64,000 bases of DNA from Loripinus fragilis (GCA_964019695.1 OZ026531.1:11560593-11624592); one strand, 5' to 3'; counted from the stretch's first letter, positions 10,433 through 21,461 are shown. Numbers and translations: made by a program. The notes: generated by a model from the sequence alone, not told the origin.

Positions 10433-11544
10433 TTCTAGTATTGCAATCATCAACTGTATGCAAAGATTACCCGCAGACAACAAAAGTTGCTGCTGTTAAC
10501 AAAATTTGATCACTTGATGGAGCTGCCAGAGATCACTGATAATTCTTTCCTGATATTTTAATCACATTAGATTGACAATTCAATCACTAACATTGTATCA
10601 AGTTGCCAAGTCTTCTAGATAAGCAAAAATCAGGACCAATATTCTGGCTGATCTGATTTGAGTCCAGACTGTTTACAATGGTTTTCAGCAGATGACAAAC
10701 ATGACTGCTAGAAAAAAATATTGAGCTTAAAACTTTAAGTTGATTGCAGAGCAGCGGGCTGTGGAGTTAAAAAAGTACAGATTATAAACAATAACTACAA
10801 CAAAAAAGTGTTGTTTTTTTTCATAATATTTCCTTCTAAAAGAATTATACTTAATTATCATAGCAGGTAGGGTGTGTGGGTTTTTTTTATAAACAAAAGT
10901 GTGATGATGTCCCCAAAAACTATGTTTTCTATCGCAAAAACAAATGTTTTGGTGATAGCTAGATAACATTATTTTTACAAGATAAGATCATAATTTCGAC
11001 CTTGGCAAAAATTGCTTTTGGCAATCGTAAACTATTTTTTTTATATAAATCAGTGTGTTTGTGATTGTCATCTACTCAGTGTGGTTATGAGTACTAAACT
11101 CAGATGGGACTACAACTCTTCATCACTAGCGGAGACTCTTGTTACCTTTGCAAACGTTTTGTAGGGTCTGATCAGGGTTCAAACAAGTCTTCACTCACAT
11201 GTTAGCATAATGACAAATATGTCAATGAAATTTCAATCTATCAGAGAGTAATACAAGCTTTTATAATGCTGGGGAAGTCAAGCCTACAAATCCAAGACTG
11301 GCAAAAGAAACATTAAAATTGTGTCATATGCCAGTCATTCCCTACTTTAACATATACCCATATAGATATATGAAAAACTGATTTTAGTTTAATTACATGT
11401 ATACTGACATCAAATATATTGTATTTTTTCTGAAGACCATTTTACCATCTTTTTAAATTATAACCTTACACCCCTAGATACGTACAATGGACTATCCAAA
11501 GTTTATTGTATCAAACCAGAAGGAAGAATAAATTAGTATACAAA
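10433..11544. other. Intergenic, one weak element remnant
   Basis: Nothing recognised except a decayed TTAA/CTCTTTGC-type remnant at about 10600-10705 (GAGTCCAGACTGTTTACAA, CAGCAGATGACAAACATG). Confidence 0.4.
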
Positions 11545-12455
11545 GTGTTAATGTTTTGGTAAGAAAAAAATATGCCAAATTAAGACTTTGCATGGTCTAC
11601 CACGTGGTTAATAAAACAATCTGGAAAAACAGATCCTTTAGAAATAGAGATATCCTACAATATTAGAAAACAGCAAACTCGGTTTTATTGAGTCTGTTCT
11701 TGAGAACTAATGGAAACTACAATAATCTTCATGCCCCCTAGCACCGGCCTAAGCAGTATTCTGCTTAAAGACTGTGAAAGATTCTTATGCGCTTCCTCAT
11801 GTTGAAGAAGTTGTTGATATATCAACTGGAGCAACATTATTCAGTACCATTGACATGAAAAATAGTAAGTGAGTATGATCAGGAAATACCACATCACAAA
11901 CCGCAGACAACCCAATGGCACCGCAAGGAAGAGCCGCTCAACCATCAAAAGACACCAGGAAGACAAATTAAGCAAAGCAACCAGCTCTCTCTTCCCCATC
12001 AAGATGATTGCAATACTAGAATGGACATAAAGTAATGTACAACAAAACACATTTGAAATCTGGGTACCACCAAGTTAAGTATGGAAAAAAGTCATAAATG
12101 TCTCACAACATTCACAGTTGATCCATTAGGGTTTTTGATTATAAGAGAATGCCATTTGGTCTTTCCGACAGTCCTGAAACTTATCAAAGCTCGATGGAAA
12201 AGAGTCTTGTAGACATGAATGTGAAAATATGAATAATTTATTTTGGCAATCTTTTAATTTTAGCAATAGTTTAAGCAACATCTTGAAAATGCTTTTTAAA
12301 ATTATCAGCAGTCAAGTGTTTCTTCTGTCAGGAAAGTGTAGACTATTTAGGACATGTCTTTTCATAGCATGGAATACAAACAGATCCAGATAAGGTAGAA
12401 AAGATAAAGAACTGGCCTAGACCAGATAATGCAGATGAACTTAGGTCTTCTTCTT
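11545..12455 (+). pseudogene. Ty3/gypsy reverse transcriptase fragment, copy A
   Basis: Decayed pol segment of an LTR retrotransposon. In pieces of different frames it shows VLVRKKYAKLRLC, KDSYALPHVEEVVD, STIDMK, FTVDPLGF, MPFGLSDSPETYQSSM, KLSAVKCFFCQ, YLGHVFS and DPDKVEKIKNWPRPDNADEL, in the order expected for the RT palm and thumb. The YxDD catalytic motif is replaced by YFGN, with stops and frameshifts throughout, so it is inactive. It is interrupted at about 11621-11760 by unrelated sequence, and at 11866-12055 by an inverted retroelement 3' end. No LTRs or integrase are visible. Copy B follows in direct orientation. Confidence 0.88.
11866..12055 (-). mobile_element. Non-LTR retroelement 3' UTR inserted in the gypsy copy
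   Basis: Inverted copy of the block at 5885-6115. It separates ATTGACATGAAA from TGAAATCTGGGTACC, which are adjacent in copy B (ATTGATATGAACTCTGGG). TGAAA occurs on both sides, a candidate 5-bp target duplication. Confidence 0.7.
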
Positions 12456-12486
12456 TTTGTTGCTTTTGTGGGATAGAGGCATTGTT

Positions 12487-13180
12487 GATAATACTCCTTT
12501 TAGACTAACAAATCGAAGAATATCTCCTTCAATTAGTGAAAAAGTCAGAAATCATATAGAAGTGCTATACTTTCTGGGGAAATTGTCAAAGAATCCCAAT
12601 GAAGAAAAATGGCAAATTAAGACTTTGCATAGACTACTGTATATGATTAATAAAAGACTGTGAAAGATTCTTACGTCATTCATCATGCTGAAGAAATGTT
12701 TGAAAGTGAGCAAAATTATTCAGTACCATTGATATGAACTCTGGGTACTACCAAGTAAGCTTGGAAGAAAGTCACACACAGCATTCACAGTTGATCCATT
12801 AGGTTTCTTTGAAAATAATAAAATGTCATTTGGCCTTTCCAACAGTCCTACAACTTACCAAAGCTTGATGGAAGAGTCTTGGAGACATGGATATGCAAAT
12901 ATGTATACTTTATTTGGAATACCTTATAGTTTTTATAATAGTTTGAACAACATCTTGAAAGAGTGGACATGCATGCTAGCAACTAGATTATCTGAATGCA
13001 TTTTTTAAATTATCAGCAGACAAGTGTTTATTCTGTCAGGAAAAAGAAGAATTCTTAGGACATGTCTTTTCATAGGATTGAATACAAGTTGTTCCAGATA
13101 AGATAGAAAAGATAAAGACCTGGCCTAGACCGAATACTGCAGATGAACTTAGATTTTTCTCTTTTGTAGTAAAGAGGCAT
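12487..13180 (+). pseudogene. Ty3/gypsy reverse transcriptase fragment, copy B
   Basis: Direct repeat of copy A starting further upstream: TPFRLTNRRISPSISEKVRN corresponds to the segment before the RT fingers. It continues with ISPSI, LHRLLYMINKRL (frame-shifted equivalent of the RLCIDYRQLN region), YYQ, FTVDPLGFF, MSFGLSNSPTTYQSLMEESW, KLSADKCLFCQEKEEFLGHV and DKIEKIKTWPRPNTADELRF. The YxDD site is destroyed. The downstream connection domain is absent. Adjacent placement of two independently decayed RT segments suggests a tandem duplication or two nested insertions of one family. Confidence 0.88.
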
Positions 13181-13540
13181 TGATAGAAGTTAACCCAGGC
13201 AGGGGGTTTCAAAATCAGACATTCTATCACTTCGCCATATAAGCCGTCTTGTACAGCAAGGCCATACAAGTGTTGATAGCTTTAACTCGATTACATGAAG
13301 AGCACATTGTATTATGCAGCAGACATAAAAAGCAGATAACATTTTCAAAACAAAAATAGTGACAGGATGAAGTTCAACCAATAATGGGTAGACAAATTCT
13401 TTTTGGCATTACAGTATTATATTCAAAAAGAATCGGCACCTTATTAAAGTATAAAATTCCAAATGGAATAAGACTTAGTGCACTGTTCATATAGCTTTCA
13501 TATATGCATGCAGAGAAAGCTCAGGAGCCTGTAAATTTAC
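13181..13540. other. Intergenic, nothing recognised
   Basis: No repeat or coding signal recognised; ATGCAGCAGACATAAAAAGC near 13314 recalls a fragment near 57180. Confidence 0.4.
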
Positions 13541-13542
13541 AC

Positions 13543-13956
13543 ACACTAGTAAATGTATACGTCAATTTGGTGGTATTTACGCGTATTGCCGGTACTTCAT
13601 AGACTGGAAGCGGTAGATATTGGTTTAATACTATATAAAAAACATGCCATATGCCTAAAGGACTATAGAATTAGATAGTTTTTAAGTATTAGGCATGCAC
13701 ATGGCGATTTATGTAAGCATTTAGGAATAGATTCGAGTACCGATCTGGAGGATCGGTACTTGAATCTATTCCTAAATGCTTACATAAATCGCCATGCACA
13801 TACTGAATACTTCAAAATGATTGAAGTCTATAGTCCCTTTGGCATATGACATTTTTTTCTATATAGTATTAACACCAATATCTACCACTTCTGGTCTATG
13901 AAGTACCGGCAAAATGCGTAAATACCGTCAAATCGACGTATACATTTACCAGTGTG
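13543..13956. mobile_element. Near-palindromic foldback element, copy 1 (~414 bp)
   Basis: Almost the whole element is one inverted repeat. The ends are ACTAGTAAATGTATACGTC and GACGTATACATTTACCAGT, and the arms run about 200 bp to a small centre at GATCTGGAGGATC (about 13743-13755). Landmarks mirrored in both arms: GGTACTTCATAGAC, TGGTAGATATTGG or its near match, CATATGCC and GGCGATTTATGTAAGC. A second copy at 36949-37360 has the same length and arms. No protein is encoded. Confidence 0.9.
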
Positions 13957-14089
13957 TTTAACACAGGCTAGGATAAGTAGCATACATAATCTCATGTGCC
14001 GGGTCAAATATATCAAATATTCATAACTGGCACATACCTTACATTTCATTGAATGAAGTGTAAATTGTATGTGTCACCCAGAAATATAA

Positions 14090-14310
14090 TGCAAACAAAT
14101 GTTTTTATTTTCAATAGTTGGCATTATTTGAGATATATGGTAGCAAGGATTGACTAACATAATGAACAGACCTGACTGAAAATTAATGAATGAGCCATTA
14201 AAACTCGACCATTTGGTCACAGCTGTTGCAAATGGTAATTGTATCTAGCTAGCAATCCTTAAGTACTCTTGTGACCAGTGTTTTATTGAGAAATCTATAT
14301 ACAGAAGTGC
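14090..14310. repeat. Dispersed ~150-bp repeat, copy 1
   Basis: CAGACCTGACTGAAAATTAA, TGGTCACAGCTGTTGCAAAT and GAGAAATCTATATACA recur at 15090-15200 and 15200-15340 with moderate divergence. Confidence 0.6.
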
Positions 14311-14439
14311 ATGTAGCAATAATGTCATCTGCTCTCTTATCTATATACTCATGTGCTTTGGTAGCCTATAAGGCATTGGAATAAATGCAGTCGACAAAAT
14401 TTTCAGGACAGACAGACAGACTAAAATGTTTCCATCAAC

Positions 14440-15048
14440 ATTTAAACAATTAAAGGGACCATTCATCTCAAATAAATTAATTCTGAAATGTAGGTCAGGT
14501 CCAAATTGGTCTTGCAGTCAGGACCAGATTGGTCTTTTTCTCAAGAATGATCTTGCTACTGGTCACCATGCAAGCCAGTACCCCTGTAACGTATGGGGCT
14601 CATTAACCCGGGAGGGTCACCCATCTTATTCAAGGAGTTTTCTCTAGGGCTCTACACAAAACTAGAAAGTGGCAGCTTTGCCAGAAACTAGCCTGTCACA
14701 ACCTGGGTGATGGAAGCTTCACAGCGGGAGTCAACATGCCGACTTCCCGGTGCTGTAGCAGTGGTCCAGCAGAAGAGCACTACTACTAATTCATTATGGC
14801 GGAGCACACAGCCAAGTCAGAAGGGTACAGGCTGAGGTCTTGGACTGCCGAAAGTGTCTGAGTTGGTGAAAGGAAGAGCATTCTGCCATAATACTTTGTT
14901 ACAAATATATACAAATGGCAGTCTTACCCAAAGTAAGATCTGCTCTGTGTGCAGCTAGCCAGTGACCTGGAGAGGGGCCTACTGATGTGGAAGATTGTCC
15001 TGCACCTGCACCTTAATCAAAACCCGATGATGATGATGATGATGATAG
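14440..15048 (+). mobile_element. Probable non-LTR retroelement 3' end with (GAT)n tail
   Basis: The stretch GCCAGTGACCTGGAGAGGGG, then GTGGAAGATTGTCCTGCACC, ends in (ATG)n at about 15027-15050. A C-terminal coding remnant next to a short trinucleotide tail is typical of RTE-like and related LINEs. It sits between copies of the dispersed repeat that would otherwise be neighbours. The 5' limit is uncertain and no RT motif is seen. Confidence 0.45.
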
Positions 15049-15089
15049 ATGGTGAGGGACTTGGACAAGTCTACAATTGCCCTAAAAGT

Positions 15090-15340
15090 ACATTGTTTAA
15101 TTGGCACTTGGTCACAGCAGCTGTAATTGGTAATTATATCTTCCAAGCAAGTTCTTTTTTTTCAGTGATTGAGAAATCTATATGCAAAGACATATGGTGA
15201 AAGGACAGACATGACTGAAACTGTGTTGAATAGGCTGTCAAGCTTGACCACACGGTCACAATTGCTGCAAATGGCAATTATATCTGGCATGCTAGCCATT
15301 ATTTGCAATCATCTTTCTTTAATAGGCTTGTTTGAGAAGC
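15090..15340. repeat. Dispersed ~150-bp repeat, copies 2 and 3
   Basis: TTGGTCACAGCAGCTGTAAT with GAGAAATCTATATGCA, then GACAGACATGACTGAAAC with CGGTCACAATTGCTGCAAAT. Both match the 14090-14310 copy. Confidence 0.6.
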
Positions 15341-15422
15341 TCTTCAACAAAGATTGATTGTCTTTCTCTCTGAGCTTGAAAAATGAGAAAAAAACAAGCA
15401 AGATAAAGTGATGATTTGGTGT

Positions 15423-15648
15423 TACAGTACATGCAGTCCCTTTATAACATAATGTTTGGAGTCTGTTGGAATGGACCGATTGCTATAAGTATAAAGGGAC
15501 AATTTTACAAAGGAATTACAGGAAAATGACCATGTGATTGTCATTTTCCTGTCAGTTCCTTTGTATTTCATGGTAAAAAAAGTGAGTTAAAACATGACTG
15601 TGCTATATCCAAATCTATGTTACAATGATATAAAGGGACTTCACTGTA
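15423..15648. mobile_element. Tc1/mariner-type MITE
   Basis: The ends read TACAGTACATGCAGTCCC on the left and GGGACTTCACTGTA on the right (inverse TACAGTGAAGTCCC), each adjoining a TTTATA-type inner sequence. The boundary is at TA, as expected for Tc1/mariner insertions. An internal palindrome pairs CAAAGGAATTACAGGAAAAT with ATTTTCCTGTCAGTTCCTTTG-like sequence. 226 bp, no transposase. Confidence 0.75.
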
Positions 15649-16200
15649 TTTGGGTTATTTCTGTACCAAACATAGCTTCTATGTAGTACTACCAACCCAT
15701 TCCAAATGGTGCAGAACTGCAACCCTATGTTTAAATGGAAAAAGAAGATCAGTCTCGCAACTTGAACTATCCCTCACAGTACTATCTGCATCGATGTATC
15801 ATTCTATTTTTTTTATGATGGGTTGAAAAAGTGATGATATAGTCTTTTATTAAAGCCATAACTTGTTGCCTGAGGCCAGGTCTAATAGTTGTAAAATCAC
15901 TACAATAGACAAACCGCCCACTCATCTAGGAGATAGTATAAAAAATTTTACAGAACTGTCCCCAAGGAGACTTATCGCATTTTGTTCCGAATTACTCTGA
16001 AAGAGTTGCCCGAGGCAATTAGTAGAAAGCTTTATCATCTAAAAGTTTGCCGTGTCAGGATTTTTTGTTATTCGTGCAAAGCACGTATTATGGATGGACC
16101 ATGATATTTAGGTCAATGGCTGCAAGAGTTTTTCTGTGGATTTCTGTTTAAAGCCACTATATCGTATCTGTTAAAAATCAGCCTTTTTCCAGGCAATTGT
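15649..16200. other. Intergenic, nothing recognised
   Basis: AT-rich; no repeat, hairpin or coding signal recognised. Confidence 0.4.
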
Positions 16201-16204
16201 ACCA

Positions 16205-16345
16205 AAACATTAATTTTCTTATTTCTCAACCAAAACATATGTTGTGAGTACTCAAAAGAACCGTCTCAATGAGACGTTTTTATTGAGCACCCAAAACATA
16301 TGTTAAAACTGATGGTTAAGAAAATATTTACGTTACGCTAAGAAA
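16205..16345 (+). mobile_element. Hairpin element (family HP), copy 1
   Basis: First HP copy in the window. In the orientation used here (+), the element reads TTATTTCTCAACCAAAACAT, ATGTTGTGGGTACTC, a hairpin around AACCGTCTCAATGAGACG, then GAGCACCCAAAACATATG and GGTTAAGAAAATATTTAC. The right hairpin arm is degraded. Non-coding, roughly 140-185 bp when complete. Confidence 0.8.
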
Positions 16346-16653
16346 TTTTGTTCATCTATTACTAAGCCTGTGTTTTTCATTCTGCATGATCTCTAAAGGT
16401 ATAAATGCGAGAACTTCATAAGAACAGTAACTGTTGCTCTTAAAATTTATTCAATAATTACGTTCATAAGTTAACTCAGTAACTGGACTGTTCTTGAACA
16501 CTTTATTCCTTGAGAGACTGGAAACTCTTAAAAAGGGTACTATGGCAAACAGTGAAGACCCAGATTTCTCCTTTGAACAACTGGCAAACCCAAGGATCAC
16601 TCTTTAGAAGTTTGGTGAAATAGTTCAACCACTAAAGGTTAACACAGAGATTT

Positions 16654-16838
16654 TGTTTGTTTGTTTGATTTGATTCTTTACATCCCATCAACAACCTTTC
16701 AGTTATAAAGGGATGGCTCTTCCTGGGTTGAACCAGTACAAAGCTAGGATTAACGTGTCTTGCTCAAGGACACAAGGCAGTGAACCCGCTGCCCCTCGGT
16801 CTCGAGTCAAGCACTCTACCACTGAGCCACTGTGCTCC
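16654..16838 (-). mobile_element. tRNA-derived SINE
   Basis: Minus-strand order: head GGCTCAGTGGTAGAGTGCTT with GACTCGAGACCGAGG, then GTGTCCTTGAGCAAGACAC, CTAGCTTTGTACTGGTTCAA, CCCAGGAAG, a body, and an AATCAAATCAAAC(AAAC)n tail. The B-box-like part is partly deleted. Closest relatives are 27798-27993 and 59722-59917. Confidence 0.8.
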
Positions 16839-17089
16839 TTTTTACATGAAGATGTTGCTTGAAGTAAATTGTTGACAGATACCGGAAATCAGATGGATGG
16901 ATGAAGGTTGGACATGCTTTGATCACAAAAGATCATCTTGAGCCTCATAATGGCTCAAGTGAGCTAAAAACAAACTTGCTATAATGTAAACAGAGACAAA
17001 AGCTTATTGATCATATGAAATCAAAATCAAATATGTACACATTTACCCTAAAGCAGTAATTGAGTAAATCTATTAATGTGCAAACGTAT

Positions 17090-17325
17090 GAGCCTCACAG
17101 CGAGAAAACCTGTCTTTGTGGTTTCCGTCAAAGCAAGACTAAAATCAATCTTCACAGCTACAGAGACTAGCTAGAATAGTGAGAGTAAGCTTGTAGCAAG
17201 CTTTGATATGATACTTTTCAATAAGCAAGTAACATAAGTGCTGAGCAGACTGCACAGAAGTGCAGGCTGGTCTGTCACCTTTTTTGTTTGCAAACCCCTG
17301 AAGACATGTTTTCTCATGTCAGTGT
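17090..17325. mobile_element. Inverted-repeat element, AAAACCTGTCTT family
   Basis: Left CAGCGAGAAAACCTGTCTTT and right AAGACATGTTTTCTCATGTC are inverted ends. The interior carries GATACTTTTCAATAAGCAAG and CAGGCTGGTCTG. This copy is in the opposite orientation to 18076-18312. Confidence 0.75.
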
Positions 17326-18075
17326 CCATAATATTCTAATGTACCTGCTCAGGCTCCTTAAGACCTCATTAGTTGCATTACATTTTGTTGGATAACTGCA
17401 GCTTTTATTATGTAGCTTGTAACACTCTGATTTAAGATAAACGTGGTGCATTTGATTATGTATAGCTACTGTAAATTCGTAAATTTCAGCAAAAATTTAG
17501 CATTTTGTCACAAAATGACTGGAGAAAGGTTTACATTTTGAAAGCTAAGCTCAGTTCTCCTCCTGCATGAGGGTCTTCTCTGTTGGTCAGTGTCAAAACT
17601 TACCCCAATCCAACGCAAATTATTGTAATTTTTCAAAATCAAGGTACCTGCATTTGTTGATGCCTTCTGGATACAATTTTATGAATTTTGCTTGGCAGTT
17701 TTGGGGTAACTTTTACTGATATGCGTGGCCTATTCCAGAATGTAGACAGAATTTATATTGTGCTAATTATATCTTTGCAGAAAGTTATAAAAACACACAA
17801 GGATAATTGGAACTTTTGACTGGTACATGTATATTTTGTCCCAGAATTAATGGGAACAGTTACACTGCTGAATTTGATTTGTTTGCTCCTAGATTTTCTG
17901 ATTAAATCCCTGACAGTAACAGTTCATCAACAAAGAAAAATTTTGGAACATGAACAGGGCACCATATTGGTACGTTCAATTACAACTTACGATCTAGTTA
18001 CAGCAATGGACAACCAGGAATGATTAAAAAAATTCCTAGACTGACAACTGATACATCACTTTGATAGAATCATTT
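17326..18075. other. Intergenic, nothing recognised
   Basis: A possible decayed terminus TACTGTAAATTCGTAAATTT at about 17468, resembling the element at 36248; otherwise nothing seen. Confidence 0.4.
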
Positions 18076-18312
18076 GGGCCTCGATGCGAGAAAACCTGTC
18101 TTCGGAGGTTTGCGAACAACAAAGGCGCCGACCAGCCTGCGCATCCGGGCAGTCTGATCAGCACCTTTGTTATTCGTTTATTGAAAAGTATCATATCTAG
18201 ACTTGCTACAAGCGAAATTTCAATTTTCTAGCTAGTCTCTGTAGCTGAGCAGGCTGGTTTGAATCTCACTTTGTCGTAAACCCCAAAGACAGGTTTTGTC
18301 GCCACGGGGGCC
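18076..18312. mobile_element. Inverted-repeat element, AAAACCTGTCTT family, best copy
   Basis: Left GGGCCTCGATGCGAGAAAAC followed by CTGTCTTCGG; right AAGACAGGTTTTGTCGCCAC followed by GGGGGCC. The terminal inverted repeats are about 35 bp. The interior has CCTGCGCATCCGGGCAGTCT and GTAGCTGAGCAGGCTGG. Non-coding, 237 bp. Confidence 0.8.
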
Positions 18313-18434
18313 ATTTTATTTTAGGTCACACCGAGTTCATCCAGTGTTTCGCACTTTCCAAATGAGCTTTTTCTGGGTACTGAACTTAGATAGCCAATTG
18401 ACAATGTGATTCTATGGGTTCTTTGAGAACATAA

Positions 18435-19035
18435 AGAAAATTGAAGGTTATATTTGCCTTCAGAAAGAATGTAATAGGAAATTGAAGGTTATTTGCCTTC
18501 AAAGTGAATGTAAAAGGAAATTGCTGATTTTTTGCCTTCCAAGAGAGTGTAAAAGGAAATCCCAGGTTATTTGCCTTCCAAGAGAGTGTAAAAGGAAATT
18601 GCAGGTTATTTGCCTTCCAAGTGAATGTAAAAGAACATTGCAGGTTATTTGCCTTCCAAGTGAAAGTAAAAGGAAATTGCAGGTTATTTCCCTTCCAAGT
18701 GAATGTAAAAGGAAATTGCTGAGTATTTGCATTCCAAAAGAATGTAAAAGGAAATTGCTGAGTATTTGCCTTCAGAGTGAATGTAAAAAGGAAATTGCTG
18801 AGTATTATGTAAAAGGAAATTGCTTAGTATTTGCATTCCAAAAGAATATAAAAGAAGATTGCTGATTATTTGCCTTCTAGTGAATGTAAAAGGAAATTGC
18901 GGATTATTTGCCTTCCAGGGGAATGTAAAAGGAAATTACAGGTTTTATTTGCCCTTAGAAAGAATATAAAAGAGCTAATTCTGTCATTTGTCTTTTAACA
19001 AGCTAACTGCAGATTATTTGCCTGCAAAAAAAAAA
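18435..19035 (+). repeat. 39-bp minisatellite array 1
   Basis: About 13-14 units built on AATGTAAAAGGAAATTGCAG plus GTTATTTGCCTTCCAAGTG. Because 39 is a multiple of three and the consensus lacks a stop in one frame, a 127-aa open frame (18482-18865) with 13-residue repeats of the kind ECKRKLQVICLPS appears; an opposite-strand frame exists too. Units decay toward 19035. I treat the frames as by-products: no signal peptide, flanking coding sequence or splice context is evident. Confidence 0.88.
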
Positions 19036-19171
19036 GTATGACAATATAATCTCATACTTACATATAAAGTAAATCTTATCTCCTCTTGCAGTAAATTTCT
19101 CCATCCTGAACTTATATATTTGGTCACTTTGTTTTTCTAGAATCTTCTTTAAATAATAGTTACTATGCTCT

Positions 19172-19272
19172 AATTAACACATTTCAGTTCACTCACTCTT
19201 TTAATTAACACAATTAGCACATTTCAGCTCTTGTACACTTTCAATTAACACGATTAGCACATTTTCAAGTCT
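19172..19272 (+). repeat. Short threefold repeat, ~48 bp
   Basis: AATTAACAC, ATTAGCACATTT and CAGTTC/CAGCTC motifs repeat three times imperfectly. Confidence 0.55.
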
Positions 19273-19489
19273 ATTGACATTTTATAAATCTTGTTTTTTT
19301 TATTCTGAGCTTTACTTTAAGGTTAATTTTTTTTTTAACAGAATTGCATTCAGTCATATCATGATGTCATTTACCCGGGCAGGCTTATCAGTTTATAGAA
19401 CAATTCTTTAAGTCAAGTAAGAAAAGATACCATGGATTATGACTACAAGGACATACACTGAGACATATTTCTAACTTTTTTACGCATAA

Positions 19490-19610
19490 TATTTTGAATA
19501 TTTTCTTATCCATCAGTTTAAACTTATGTTTTGGGTGCTCATAAGAACCATCTCATTGAGATGGTTCTTTTGAGCACCCACAACATATGTTTTGGTCAAG
19601 AAATGATTTT
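19490..19610 (-). mobile_element. HP element, copy 2
   Basis: Inverted orientation. The hairpin centre is CCATCTCATTGAGATGG, fully paired although it differs from the common CCGTCTC/GAGACGG form on both arms. Confidence 0.85.
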
Positions 19611-19984
19611 TTTAAAATTACAAACACTTATCTGGAGGCCTTATTTATGAAGTTTTTTTTACACAGCGGCATAACTTGTCATCAAACCATTTCTGCCAGA
19701 ATACTCTATGTCAAACAAACACTATCAGATAGGGTGCATTGCATTTGTTATTTGTTAGCGCTGGTATATTTTCCATTTTTTATGCATTTTGATTTGTACA
19801 TTTTTTGCTCTACTAATTAAAACATCAATGGCAAGATGTCGCACACTGCGGCCCCTCGCAGCTGGGATGCTTGGAGGACATTGGAAACATGATCATTTTA
19901 TAACACCTCCATGCTTTGAGCAGAGAGGACCCCTTATCCTTACATGTGTACAATATTAAATCTGGCTCATGGGAGGTTTAGATA

Positions 19985-20395
19985 CTGCTAAGCATTTTAA
20001 GTAAGTTCTAGAAAGTTTTCCTAGCATTTTTAACAAATTCAAGTGATTTTCTAAGCAATTTTACCAGTTCTAGTGGATTCTCTAAGTATTTTTAACAAGT
20101 TCTAGTGAGTTTTCTAAGCATTTTAATGAGTTCAGGAAAACTTATGAGTTCTAGAGTTTTCCAAATCACTTTTAATGAGTTGTAGTGAGTTTTCTAAGTA
20201 TTTTAACACGTTCTAGTGAATTTTCTTAGCACTTTTAATGAGTTCTTGTGAGTTTTATAAGCATTTTAATGAGGCTAGCAAGTTTTCTAAACACTTAAAA
20301 CGAGTTCTAATGATTGTCTAATCACTTTAAGCAGTTCTAGTGAGTTCTCTATGTAATTTTAATGGTCTAGTGAGTTTTATAAGCAGTATAAAGTT
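19985..20395 (+). repeat. ~31-33 bp minisatellite, about 12 units
   Basis: Unit GTTCTAGTGAGTTTTCTAAG plus CATTTTAATGA, with substitutions and small indels in every copy. Confidence 0.85.
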
Positions 20396-20535
20396 AGCTT
20401 TATTGTACAATTTTAAGAGTGTATATACAAATATTCCCTCTTGTATGCGGGACGAGTCGAAGACAAGTTTCCCCCTACTTCGAGGGAATGTTTGTATATT
20501 CAAGAGTATTTGTACAATAAAATTATTGTATCATG
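20395..20535. mobile_element. Short foldback element
   Basis: TTTATTGTACAATTTTAAGA and TACAAATATTCCCTC on the left are mirrored by GAGGGAATGTTTGTATATTC and AAGAGTATTTGTACAATAAA on the right, with about 40 bp between the arms. Non-coding; abuts the preceding array. Confidence 0.7.
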
Positions 20536-21216
20536 ACTAATAAAATAGCCACATTTTAATTTATTCATCAGATATTCAAGTCAATTATAAGCTCCACCCT
20601 TACTTAAGGGTCTTGTGGAAGTTATTGTACAACATAGATCAAAGGAAAGGCAGCAAAGTCATGATACAATGAGTACTAGCGAGTTTTAACTATTCAATTT
20701 ACTGCTGATGGTTGAAAAACAATGTGTAAATGATATACAGAAATGAACGTAATGAAGGAATAGATATATATGTACCAAAGTGGGTACAGATAGTTCCAAT
20801 TCCCTAAATCTTGCACAGAGCTCAATAAGATAAAGCTTTATTGTAACTGTTCCAAATTTTTTGTTATTGAGATAATTGTCACAAAACTAAGACGGGGTTC
20901 CACGCGTCAAGGCGCATATAAAAGATTATTCTTAGAAAAAAAAAAGTCTTATAAAGAAGACCACAAATCCTCTAGCCTCCATATAAGGGTGTTTAATCAC
21001 AATATTGCACACTAAAAGTCTACTTCTATGGACGTATGAATGTCGTAAACTATTGCGAGTCTCTCCTTCTGTCATCAATTGCAGACTATTACGGAGCCAC
21101 AAGTAAGACTTTATAGCCATACAGTCAGATAATCTATTAATTTCAAGTACAAAACATTGATTAAATCATTTTTCTTATTTGTTCAGAAAAGTTCCTTGTT
21201 CTGTCATCAAGAATTA
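20536..21216. other. Intergenic, one small palindrome
   Basis: A short dyad AAGCTCCACCCTTACTTAAG / CTTGTGGAAGTT near 20590-20630. Nothing else recognised. Confidence 0.4.
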
Positions 21217-21461
21217 TACTCATTCATCCGTTCAAATCTTTGCATGCCGGGTAATTTTGCGTGCTATTTTGCCGCCAGCTGATTTTTTTTCAAATCAACT
21301 TTTTTGAAAAATTCTTTCAGGAATATCAGTGTGTCAACAGTTTGGATCCAGATAAGGCCTGACAATTTGTCAGGCCTTATCTGGTTCCAAACTGTATGTA
21401 AAAGTTAACAGCAGACAACACTTAAGTAGGCAAAGAGTTCTACTCGTTCATCCATTTAAAT
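21217..21461. mobile_element. TTAA/CTCTTTGC family element with flanking 21-bp direct repeats
   Basis: The element body (about 21238-21440) starts CTTTGCATGCCGGGTAATTT and ends GGCAAAGAG. A near-perfect internal palindrome pairs CAGTTTGGATCCAGATAAGG with CCTTATCTGGTTCCAAACTG. TACTCATTCATCCGTTCAAA (21217) and TACTCGTTCATCCATTTAAA (21441) flank it as direct repeats with three differences in 21. Confidence 0.75.

Noticed and set aside
18482..18865. 127-aa cysteine/lysine-rich 13-residue repeat protein
   Set aside because: Same reason: unit length is a multiple of three, and the frame ends when units decay. No signal peptide is seen.
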